Source: Thermomicrobiales bacterium
GTDB lineage: Bacteria; Chloroflexota; Chloroflexia; Thermomicrobiales; UBA6265
Assembly (NCBI GenBank): GCA_030446955.1
Contig: JAUJMG010000210.1
Span: 1-5,058 of the forward strand
Length of the DNA: 5,058 nucleotides
Direction: 5' to 3'
Shown: piece after piece, positions 1-4,472 of the stretch
How the letters are laid out: each line of letters starts with the position of its first letter
Position numbering within the stretch: the stretch's first letter is position 1
Notes under the pieces: generated by a model
Told to the model about the DNA's origin: nothing
The model's input: the letters and a program-made list of their open reading frames with translations, nothing else
Database searches by the model: none
Position numbers and translations under genes: made by a program

Positions 1-919
1 GGCCCGCGGCCGCCCCGATCTGGGTCTCGAACGGCGAGATCACGACGAGGTCGATCCGGTGAGCCGCGGCGAGCTGCGCGATAGCCCGCGCCTGCGTCAG
101 GCCGCCAGTCTTGATGAGCTTGATGGCGAAGATGTCGACCGCCTGCCGGGAAATCAGCTCGACAGCGTCCCGCAGATTGTGCAGGCTCTCGTCGGCCATG
201 ATCGGCACGCCTGTCGCCTGCCGAACCGCCGCCAACCCGGGGAGATCCCAGGACGCAACCGGCTGCTCGACGTACTCCAGATCCACCGTCGCCAGGCGAT
301 CGATCAGCCGCATCGCGACCGGCGCGGTGTAGCCCGCGTTGGCGTCGATCCGCAGCTTGACCGCGGGACCGACCGCCGCCCGGATCGCGCGGACCCGCTC
401 CACGTCGGCCTCCGGGTTGCGGCCGATCTTGAGCTTGAGCGTCCCGATGCCGCGCGAAACCGCGGCCTCCGCGGTCACCACCGCCTCCCCGACCGGATCG
501 ATCCCGATCGGAAAGGTGATCGGCACGCGGTCTCGCACCGACCCGCCAAGGAGGTCCACGACCGGCCGGTCGAGCAGTGTGCCCTGCAGGTCATAGAGAG
601 CGATGTCGATGGCGGCCTTTGCGCTCGTGTTCTCCGGCAGCCGATCCAGGTCAGTCAGGATCGCGTTGATGGCGAAGGGGGAGCAGCCGACGACCAGCGG
701 CAACAGGTGCTGGCGAAGCTGAACCTCGATGCTCGCGACGGTCTCCCCTGTGAAGAACGGCAGCGGGGATGCTTCGCCGCGTCCGACCGTGCCGTCGTCG
801 GTCATCAGCGTGACGATGACCCGCTCGCGAACGTCGAGGGCGTCGCCGTAGCTGGTGTTCAGCCGGCTCGGCGATTGCCGCGCGATCACCTGGGCCGTCG
901 CCGCCGTGATGGTTGTCAT
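1..919 (-). CDS. Mandelate racemase/muconate lactonizing enzyme family protein (MLE subgroup), 3' end missing
   Basis: This is the first 306 residues of an enolase-superfamily enzyme; the frame is open to the left edge. The capping domain covers about residues 1-125. The barrel then shows the MLE-subgroup catalytic set: KLK at 162-164 (second Lys as general base), metal ligands Asp192 (IDANAGY), Glu218 (VEQPV) and Asp243 (MADES), and Lys267 in AIKLIKTGG as the opposite acid/base. Glu298 in SPFETQIG lies on the seventh strand. These enzymes abstract an alpha proton next to a carboxylate with Mg2+; family reactions include muconate cycloisomerisation, o-succinylbenzoate synthesis and dipeptide or N-acyl amino acid epimerisation. 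Two Lys on opposite faces fit any of these, so the substrate cannot be named. Family members are usually about 350-380 residues, so the last strand and C-terminus are missing. It starts 64 bp after the GntR gene and is probably co-transcribed with it. ATG 919 is chosen for the ribosome site at 929-935. Confidence 0.93.
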   Translation of the reverse strand, partial: MTTITAATAQVIARQSPSRLNTSYGDALDVRERVIVTLMTDDGTVGRGEASPLPFFTGETVASIEVQLRQHLLPLVVGCSPFAINAILTDLDRLPENTSAKAAIDIALYDLQGTLLDRPVVDLLGGSVRDRVPITFPIGIDPVGEAVVTAEAAVSRGIGTLKLKIGRNPEADVERVRAIRAAVGPAVKLRIDANAGYTAPVAMRLIDRLATVDLEYVEQPVASWDLPGLAAVRQATGVPIMADESLHNLRDAVELISRQAVDIFAIKLIKTGGLTQARAIAQLAAAHRIDLVVISPFETQIGAAAG

Positions 920-928
920 CGACCAGAG

Positions 929-935
929 CCCCTCC
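929..935 (-). promoter_or_regulatory. Ribosome binding site of the MLE-family gene
   Basis: On the minus strand GGAGGGG precedes ATG 919 by 9 nt. It fixes the start of the enzyme, and since no terminator-like hairpin lies between 936 and 983, it is most likely an internal site on a regulator-enzyme transcript. Confidence 0.8.
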
Positions 936-983
936 ACACGCGCAGTCGTTTGTTGCTGTCGGTCGGATCGGGAAGCGACGGCA

Positions 984-1736
984 TCAGAAGTAGTCGGCGG
1001 ACGTGGTCATCTGTGAGAGCCGGGCCTCCTTGTCGCGCCGTTTGTGGTCGCTGGCCAGCTCGGCGGCACGTTGTTCGTCCCCCTCGGCGATGGCGTCCAG
1101 AATGGCGTGGTGCTCGGCCAGAGATGCCTCCGCGCGGCCCGGAACCGCATAGGCACTCACGGGAGAAAGTCGGATCAGGTTCAGGAGGTGCCGCAGGACC
1201 CGCCGGAGCTGGTTGTTGCGGGCCGCGATGTGAATCAACTCGTGAAACCGGGAGTTTAATTCCCGCAGGCGAACGATGTCGTGCTGCTCCGTCGCCACTG
1301 CCAACTCGGCTAGCACCGCCCTCATCGCTGTGAGGTCAGACGGCCGCGCATAGCGGGCGGCCAATTGGGCTGAGAAGCCGTCCAGCACCTCGTTGACCTC
1401 GTAGATCTCCGAGAGCGACTCGATCGTGTTCCCGGACACGACCATACCAAGCCGGGGCTCGCTCTTGACGAATCCGTCGGCCTCAAGCCGCATCAGGGCC
1501 TCCCGCACGGGCGTGCGGCCGAAGCCGAGCGCCGTCGCGAGCGGGATCTCCTTCAGCCGCTTCCCCGAAGGCAAGATTCCGGTCATGATCCCGTGCAGGA
1601 TCACGTCGAACGCCCGCTGACTGCTCGACTGGGCCGGGGGCAGCGAAACCGCATGGTCCGCCAGCCGCCGCAACTCCTCGTCGAGGAGGGCTACGCCTTG
1701 CCCGTTCGCCGTCGGCAATTCCGTCCGCCCGTTCAT
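984..1736 (-). CDS. GntR-family transcriptional regulator, FadR/FCD subfamily
   Basis: A 250-residue DNA-binding regulator. Residues 1-37 are a loosely conserved N-terminal extension. The winged helix covers about 38-104, with the hallmark recognition segment GFGRTPVREALMRLEADGFV (71-90) and the wing GMVVSGNT. The all-helical FCD effector domain covers about 108-235: IYEVNEVLDGFSAQLAA, then NSRFHELIH with His165, His210 in EHHAIL, and His231 in SDH. These three His are the usual metal ligands; the fourth position, often Asp, is Asn161 here. FCD regulators are dimers that usually repress a neighbouring catabolic operon and release DNA on binding an organic-acid-type ligand. The gene lies just upstream of, and probably drives, the enolase-superfamily enzyme, so that enzyme's substrate or product is the likely ligand (inference). 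ATG 1736 is preferred to ATG 1814 because it has GGAGGAAG just upstream, and the longer form would run across the promoter and both palindromes. Confidence 0.93.
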   Translation of the reverse strand: MNGRTELPTANGQGVALLDEELRRLADHAVSLPPAQSSSQRAFDVILHGIMTGILPSGKRLKEIPLATALGFGRTPVREALMRLEADGFVKSEPRLGMVVSGNTIESLSEIYEVNEVLDGFSAQLAARYARPSDLTAMRAVLAELAVATEQHDIVRLRELNSRFHELIHIAARNNQLRRVLRHLLNLIRLSPVSAYAVPGRAEASLAEHHAILDAIAEGDEQRAAELASDHKRRDKEARLSQMTTSADYF

Positions 1737-1738
1737 CA

Positions 1739-1746
1739 CTTCCTCC
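1739..1746 (-). promoter_or_regulatory. Ribosome binding site of the GntR regulator gene
   Basis: Minus strand GGAGGAAG, with GGAGG 5 nt before ATG 1736. It decides the start: nothing comparable precedes the in-frame ATG at 1814. Confidence 0.75.
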
Positions 1747-1747
1747 A

Positions 1748-1759
1748 CTTGTCGACAAG
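1748..1759. promoter_or_regulatory. Perfect 12-bp palindrome, probable GntR/FCD operator
   Basis: CTTGTCGACAAG reads the same on both strands. Its core TTGTCGACAA fits the T-N-G-T-N(2)-A-C-N-A pattern known for FadR/FCD operators such as TGGTATACCA. It overlaps the end of the predicted -10 box and the expected transcription start of the regulator gene, and lies 12 bp before its start codon. Binding here would block initiation, so negative autoregulation is the natural reading. Binding is inferred from position and shape. Confidence 0.6.
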
Positions 1760-1787
1760 CATATGCATTTGCATACGAATCCGTCAA
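1758..1787 (-). promoter_or_regulatory. Predicted sigma-70-type promoter of the GntR-enzyme unit
   Basis: Minus strand TTGACG (1787-1782) is followed by an 18 bp spacer and TATGCT (1763-1758). The -35 matches the consensus in five of six positions and the -10 in four of six. The expected start of transcription is near 1751, giving a leader of about 15 nt that holds only the ribosome site. The spacer is unusually A/T-rich for this window. Confidence 0.6.
1762..1775. promoter_or_regulatory. Second inverted repeat inside the GntR promoter
   Basis: TATGCA and TGCATA are perfect inverted 6-bp arms around TT. The repeat lies in the promoter spacer and touches the -10 box, with 2 bp between it and the CTTGTCGACAAG palindrome. 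It could be a second site of the same regulator, or a site for another protein; the half-site differs from the first palindrome, so they need not bind the same protein. Confidence 0.45.
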
Positions 1788-1904
1788 CGGGTTCCCGATG
1801 CTGGCACCGAGCACCGTCCTCGGCTGTCAGGGCTGATTTCACGGGGTCGCGCCCTACGCCGTCAGCATCTCCACCATGCCCTGACCGGCCGGCTCGCGGC
1901 GCCG

Positions 1905-1928
1905 TGCTAGGATGCGGTTGAGTCGCAT
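1905..1928 (+). promoter_or_regulatory. Possible moeA promoter (extended -10) and short inverted repeat
   Basis: TGCTAGGAT (1905-1913) looks like an extended -10 element, 60 bp before the moeA start. No good -35 is at the right distance; CTGACC at 1881-1886 is 21 bp away, too far. Overlapping it is the inverted repeat ATGCG (1912-1916) and CGCAT (1924-1928) around a 7 nt spacer, which could be a leader hairpin or a protein site. Weak evidence. Confidence 0.35.
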
Positions 1929-1955
1929 GTGACCCCGGAGCCCGTGCCCCCATCC

Positions 1956-1961
1956 AGGAGG
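1956..1961 (+). promoter_or_regulatory. Ribosome binding site of moeA
   Basis: AGGAGG, 11 nt before GTG 1973. It is a full match to the anti-Shine-Dalgarno core and justifies the non-ATG start. Confidence 0.8.
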
Positions 1962-1972
1962 ATATCTACCCA

Positions 1973-3277
1973 GTGATCGATCAGCCCCATCCCTCTCAAG
2001 GCTCCACCGCGACCGTGGTAGAGACGGAGTTGGACCGTCTCCGTCCGCCCGACGAGGCGCGGGCGACGGTGCTCGCCCACGCGCAGCCGCTGGGCATCGA
2101 ATCCGTGCCGATCGCGGAGGCGGCGGGGCGGGTGCTCGCCGAGGATCTCGTCGCGGATGAGGACGTGCCGCCGTTCCCGGCCGCCACCATGGATGGCTTC
2201 GCGGTCGTCGCGGCCGACGGGTCACCGTGGCGGGAGGTGATCGGGGCGCAGATGGCGGGCTACGTCGCGGACGTGGAGGTGACGCCGGGCACCGCGGTCC
2301 GGATCACGACCGGGGCACCACTGCCGCGGGGGGCGGATGCGGTGGTCCGGGTGGAGGCGACCGAACCGGCCGAGGACCACGTGATCGTCCACCAGGAGAT
2401 CGTCTCTCCCGGCGACAACATCCGCCAGGTGGGGGCAGACTTGCGGCGGGGCGGCCTGGTCCTGCCGGCCGGCACCATGCTTGGCCCGGCAGAAATCGGC
2501 TTGGTCGCTGGGCTGGGCCGAAATCCGGTACCGGTGCGGGCGCGAGCGCGGGTCAGCGTCCTCTCAACGGGCGACGAGTTGGTCGAGCCGGGAGAGCCGG
2601 TCAGTCCGGGCCAGATCCGGGACTCGAACCGGTTCAGCCTGGTCGCGGCGCTGCGGGGCGAAGGGGCGGAGGTCGTCTGGTCTGGCAAGGCGCCGGACGA
2701 GAAGGAGGCGCTGCGCGCCCTGCTCACGGAGCGGATTGCCGCCAGCGACGTGGTGGTGACCAGCGGCGGTGTCTCAATGGGGGAGCTGGACCTGATCAAG
2801 GCGCTGCTCGGCGAGCTGGCCACGGTCCACTTCCGGCGGGTCTTCATGAAACCCGGCAAGCCGCTCAACTTCGCCACAGCGGGCGAGGACGGGCGGGTGC
2901 TCTTCTTCGGCCTGCCGGGCAACCCGGTCTCGGCGCTGGTCTCCTTCGAGCTGTTCATCCGCCCGGCGCTGGCGACGATGGCCGGCCGGCGAGATTTCGA
3001 CCGCCCCCGGGTCCCCGTCCTCCTCGCCCAGGACACCCCGCCGACGGACCGGATCGAGTTTCAGCGGGCGACGGTCCGGGTCACTCCGGACGGCCAGCTA
3101 GTGGCGGCCACGACGGGGGGCCAGGCGTCCTCCCGCCTTGCCTCCTTCCTCGGCGCCAATGCGCTCCTGGTCATCCCGCCCCGGGCAGACGCCTACCAGG
3201 CCGGCGAGCGGGTCGACGCCCTGCTCCTCGCCCCGCCCCTCGGCCCGGTGGAGACGGGGCAAGCGCCGAGATCCTGA
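1973..3277 (+). CDS. moeA: Molybdopterin molybdenumtransferase MoeA
   Basis: A complete 434-residue MoeA. The enzyme acts in the cytoplasm on adenylylated molybdopterin (from the MogA/MoaB step): it inserts molybdate and releases AMP, giving molybdenum cofactor. Motifs in order: PPFPAATMDGFA (66-77, Asp74 corresponding to Asp59 of the E. coli enzyme), TTGAPLPRGADAVV (112-125), GDNIRQVGAD (147-156), STGDEL (198-203), GQIRDSNRFSL (213-223), TSGGVSMGELD (263-273), MKPGKPLNFA (292-301) and FGLPGNPVSALVSF (312-325). The MoCF-binding fold covers about 190-335 and the C-terminal beta domain about 345-425. It is slightly longer than the 411 residues of E. coli MoeA, mainly from an N-terminal extension of about 20 residues. 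It starts at GTG 1973 behind AGGAGG. No other cofactor gene is adjacent: the upstream neighbour is divergent and about 1.2 kb without a clear gene follows, so it is probably a single-gene transcript. Paralogues sometimes handle tungstate; the sequence does not tell which metal. Confidence 0.97.
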   Translation: MIDQPHPSQGSTATVVETELDRLRPPDEARATVLAHAQPLGIESVPIAEAAGRVLAEDLVADEDVPPFPAATMDGFAVVAADGSPWREVIGAQMAGYVADVEVTPGTAVRITTGAPLPRGADAVVRVEATEPAEDHVIVHQEIVSPGDNIRQVGADLRRGGLVLPAGTMLGPAEIGLVAGLGRNPVPVRARARVSVLSTGDELVEPGEPVSPGQIRDSNRFSLVAALRGEGAEVVWSGKAPDEKEALRALLTERIAASDVVVTSGGVSMGELDLIKALLGELATVHFRRVFMKPGKPLNFATAGEDGRVLFFGLPGNPVSALVSFELFIRPALATMAGRRDFDRPRVPVLLAQDTPPTDRIEFQRATVRVTPDGQLVAATTGGQASSRLASFLGANALLVIPPRADAYQAGERVDALLLAPPLGPVETGQAPRS

Positions 3278-3382
3278 GGTCTGCCATCAGGTAGTCGATC
3301 AGGACGGCACTCCAGAACGAATCTATGGACCCGCCCCCGGGACGATCCCACGGTTGACGACCACCCCTCGCCGCCGCCCTGC

Positions 3383-3420
3383 CACCCCTGTGTCACGCCT
3401 GACGTCCCACTAGGTGTTTT
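3383..3420 (+). terminator. Weak candidate terminator downstream of moeA
   Basis: Nested short arms CACC/GGTG (3383-3386 with 3413-3416), GTG/CAC (3390-3392 with 3408-3410) and TCA/TGA (3393-3395 with 3400-3402) are followed at once by TTTT, then CCCCCTTT. The stem is interrupted and weak. It is the first T tract after moeA, 106 bp past the stop codon, so it could end that transcript. Confidence 0.3.
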
Positions 3421-3437
3421 CCCCCTTTCCGCGTGCT

Positions 3438-3451
3438 CTACCACCTGGTAG
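3438..3451. repeat. Inverted repeat CTACCA-CC-TGGTAG
   Basis: Perfect 6-bp inverted arms around CC, a size and spacing typical of a dimeric regulator's site. It lies 2 bp from the next palindrome and 27 bp before the bulged hairpin at 3478. No gene with a clear start follows, so what it would control is unknown. Confidence 0.4.
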
Positions 3452-3452
3452 C

Positions 3453-3462
3453 GTGGATCCAC
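3453..3462. repeat. Perfect 10-bp palindrome GTGGATCCAC
   Basis: A self-complementary 10-mer directly after the CTACCA/TGGTAG repeat. Alone it is short enough to arise by chance; next to another palindrome it may be part of a control site. Confidence 0.3.
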
Positions 3463-3477
3463 CTCAGACACGATGAT

Positions 3478-3565
3478 GCCTGGCGCCGTCTCTATGGCTC
3501 GCCCATGCGCCAGGCGGAGTGAATCGCGAACCCGGCTGGGGCCGTATTCGGCCTAGCCGGGTTTT
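3478..3565 (+). ncRNA. Possible structured RNA: bulged hairpin followed by terminator hairpin
   Basis: First hairpin: GCCTGGCGC (3478-3486) pairs perfectly with GCGCCAGGC (3507-3515). Inside, ATGG (3494-3497) pairs with CCAT (3503-3506), so the right arm is a continuous 13-nt strand and the left arm carries a 7-nt bulge (3487-3493). Thirteen nt later comes the strong terminator hairpin at 3529-3563 with a short T run. Two hairpins ending in a terminator is the shape of a small RNA or of a leader/riboswitch. I recognise no known riboswitch consensus: there are no ACGR loops as in guanidine-II elements and no T-box sequence. No promoter is clear upstream. Its existence as a separate transcript is inference; it could also be the 3' end of the moeA message. 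Confidence 0.35.
3529..3565 (+). terminator. Strong intrinsic-terminator-like hairpin
   Basis: AACCCGGCT (3529-3537) pairs with AGCCGGGTT (3555-3563) and GGCCG (3540-3544) with CGGCC (3549-3553) around the loop TATT, with a small GG/T internal loop. That is 14 base pairs, most of them G-C. TTTT (3562-3565) overlaps and follows the stem. The T run is short, but a T run is present only on the plus strand, so the direction is rightward. It lies 251 bp after the moeA stop codon. Confidence 0.6.
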
Positions 3566-3829
3566 GGCGTGCCGCTCCGTGTCTGGAGGTACCCTGTGGC
3601 CCATCCGCGCGATGCTGCGCCTCCCAGCCGAGCCCCACCGGGGCGAGCACGACGAGGCGGGCAGGGTCACCCTTCCACCGATGCCCCCCACCCGCCTCGC
3701 GCCCGCTGGTCGAGCCCAGAGGACACGCCCTGCGGTGACGCGCACCATACCAAACGCGCGTCCCTCGTGCGGCCCTCCCGCCACTCTTCCTTTCTGGGCT
3801 CCCAGTTCCCGAGACCCGGGACAATCCAA

Positions 3830-4062
3830 TGCTCTGTCCTGCCCGCCGCGGCACTGGGCCTGGCGGTCCCCCTGACCCGGACCCCAGCCGCGTCCGGATG
3901 ACCAGATCAAGCATGGCACCGTCCAGTTCGACGTCACGACCGCTGGACTGGTCAGCCGGATCCCGGTGCTTCGGACGGCGCGACCAGGCATGGGACCGAC
4001 GACATCAAGGAGGTCCTGTTCACCAGCGCGCGATTGTGGTCAAGGTCGAGCAACAGCGCTGA
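3830..4062 (+). pseudogene. Possible remnant of a secreted-protein gene, frameshifted
   Basis: Protein-like stretches follow one another in different frames. A signal-peptide-like end, SVLPAAALGLAVPLTRTP then AAS, comes to a TGA at 3899-3901. With a one-base skip at about 3896 it continues as DDQIKHGTVQFDVTTAG and LVSRIPVLRTA. From about 3986 DDIKEVLFTSAR is in a third frame, and AIVVKVEQQR reaches the TGA at 4060-4062 in another. GTVQFDVTTAGLV faintly recalls the GTVTFxVTNAG strand of cupredoxin-like copper-binding proteins, which would suit the neighbouring metal-type efflux pump. No start codon is convincing and the match is from memory, so the identity is speculative. Chance resemblance in GC-rich non-coding DNA is the main alternative. 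Confidence 0.22.
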
Positions 4063-4394
4063 AGAGGCCATTGGGTTCAGCGGCAGCGAACGACAGGAGG
4101 AAAGGGTAGGTGGGGTATGGAGCACTGGTACAGACGCTGGTCTGGCTTGCCTCTGCCCAACGAGTGGAGGCAATCCGTCGCCTCCAGGCCTGAAGAGCCG
4201 ACCGTCACCCAACTCGCCCCCCCAGCGACCGCCGACAAGCTGCGCGCCCGGCATCGATGTGCCGCTCCCTGCACGGTGCGGCGCACGCTTCTCTTTCGTG
4301 GTCCCTCGCAAAACGCCGACATCTCTCTCAGTTGGACGATGAAATCAGCAGCGGACCGTCCGACCTTGGCGAGTAGGAGTTGGTTTGCACCACC

Positions 4395-4419
4395 GCCGGG
4401 GGTAGATCTAGCCCACGGC
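4395..4419. promoter_or_regulatory. Imperfect palindrome upstream of the RND pump gene, candidate operator
   Basis: TAGATCTA (4403-4410) is a perfect core. After one mismatched pair it is flanked by GGG (4399-4401) and CCC (4412-4414), then by GCCG (4395-4398) and CGGC (4416-4419) with one unpaired A. It lies 53 bp before the pump start codon. A weak -35/-10 pair, TTGGTT (4380-4385) and TAGATC (4403-4408) with 17 bp between, would place the palindrome over the -10. This suits repression or MerR-like control, but no regulator gene is visible here. It could instead fold as a leader hairpin. Confidence 0.4.
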
Positions 4420-4454
4420 CTACCTGCTGGGACCGCAACCCTAGCGATCCAAGT

Positions 4455-4463
4455 GGAGGAGGG
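4455..4463 (+). promoter_or_regulatory. Ribosome binding site of the RND pump gene
   Basis: GGAGGAGGG ends 9 nt before ATG 4473. A second ATG follows directly at 4476, so the first residue may be either Met; spacing suits both. Confidence 0.75.
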
Positions 4464-4472
4464 TTCACATCA

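Larger units (their letters stand above)
3278..4472. other. 1.2 kb stretch without a convincing gene
   Basis: Several frames on both strands stay open for 80-175 codons, as expected by chance at this GC content, but none has a recognisable domain, a well-spaced ribosome site, or the third-position G/C preference seen in moeA. The frame 4117-4476, for example, has many A- and T-ending codons and rare Arg codons (AGA, AGG). What is visible: a weak hairpin with a T tract (3383-3420), two adjacent palindromes (3438-3462), a bulged hairpin and a strong terminator-like hairpin (3478-3565), protein-like scraps in shifting frames (about 3830-4062), an isolated AAGGAGGT (4006-4013) without a usable start codon, and an imperfect palindrome before the pump gene (4395-4419). 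It is best read as an intergenic region with a decayed gene. Confidence 0.6.

Noticed and set aside
59..1333. A 424-codon open frame on the plus strand opposite the left genes
   Set aside because: It is the complement of two well-recognised minus-strand genes and its protein is Arg/Pro-rich with no family features. It runs across two unrelated genes and their spacer.
1737..1814. A 26-residue longer N-terminus for the GntR regulator from ATG 1814
   Set aside because: No ribosome site precedes it, the extra residues match nothing in the family, and the promoter and both palindromes would lie inside the coding region.
2227..3294. A 355-codon plus-strand frame inside moeA
   Set aside because: Gly/Arg-rich low-complexity translation, a typical shadow of a GC-rich gene. 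The moeA frame explains the same DNA with all family motifs.
3434..3451. tRNA-like D-arm on the minus strand (AGGTGGTAGAGCACGC)
   Set aside because: The D-arm-like string is not followed by a fitting anticodon stem or a GGTTCGA T-arm, and no acceptor stem could be paired.
3278..3565. Moco riboswitch or other known riboswitch near moeA
   Set aside because: The structure lies downstream of moeA, not in a leader, and no consensus I know (Moco, T-box, guanidine-II, fluoride, ZTP) fits the loops and junctions.
3900..3953. Overlapping inverted repeats GACCAG/CTGGTC and GTCCAG/CTGGAC
   Set aside because: Six-bp arms with long spacers that compete for the same right arm; easily due to chance in this composition.
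3464..3991. A 175-codon minus-strand frame in the non-coding stretch
   Set aside because: No domain or ribosome site was seen, its composition is Arg/Gly/Pro-rich, and it runs antisense through the two hairpins; it looks like chance.
4006..4013. Perfect Shine-Dalgarno AAGGAGGT in the non-coding stretch
   Set aside because: No ATG, and no GTG or TTG leading a frame of useful length, lies at a suitable distance downstream.
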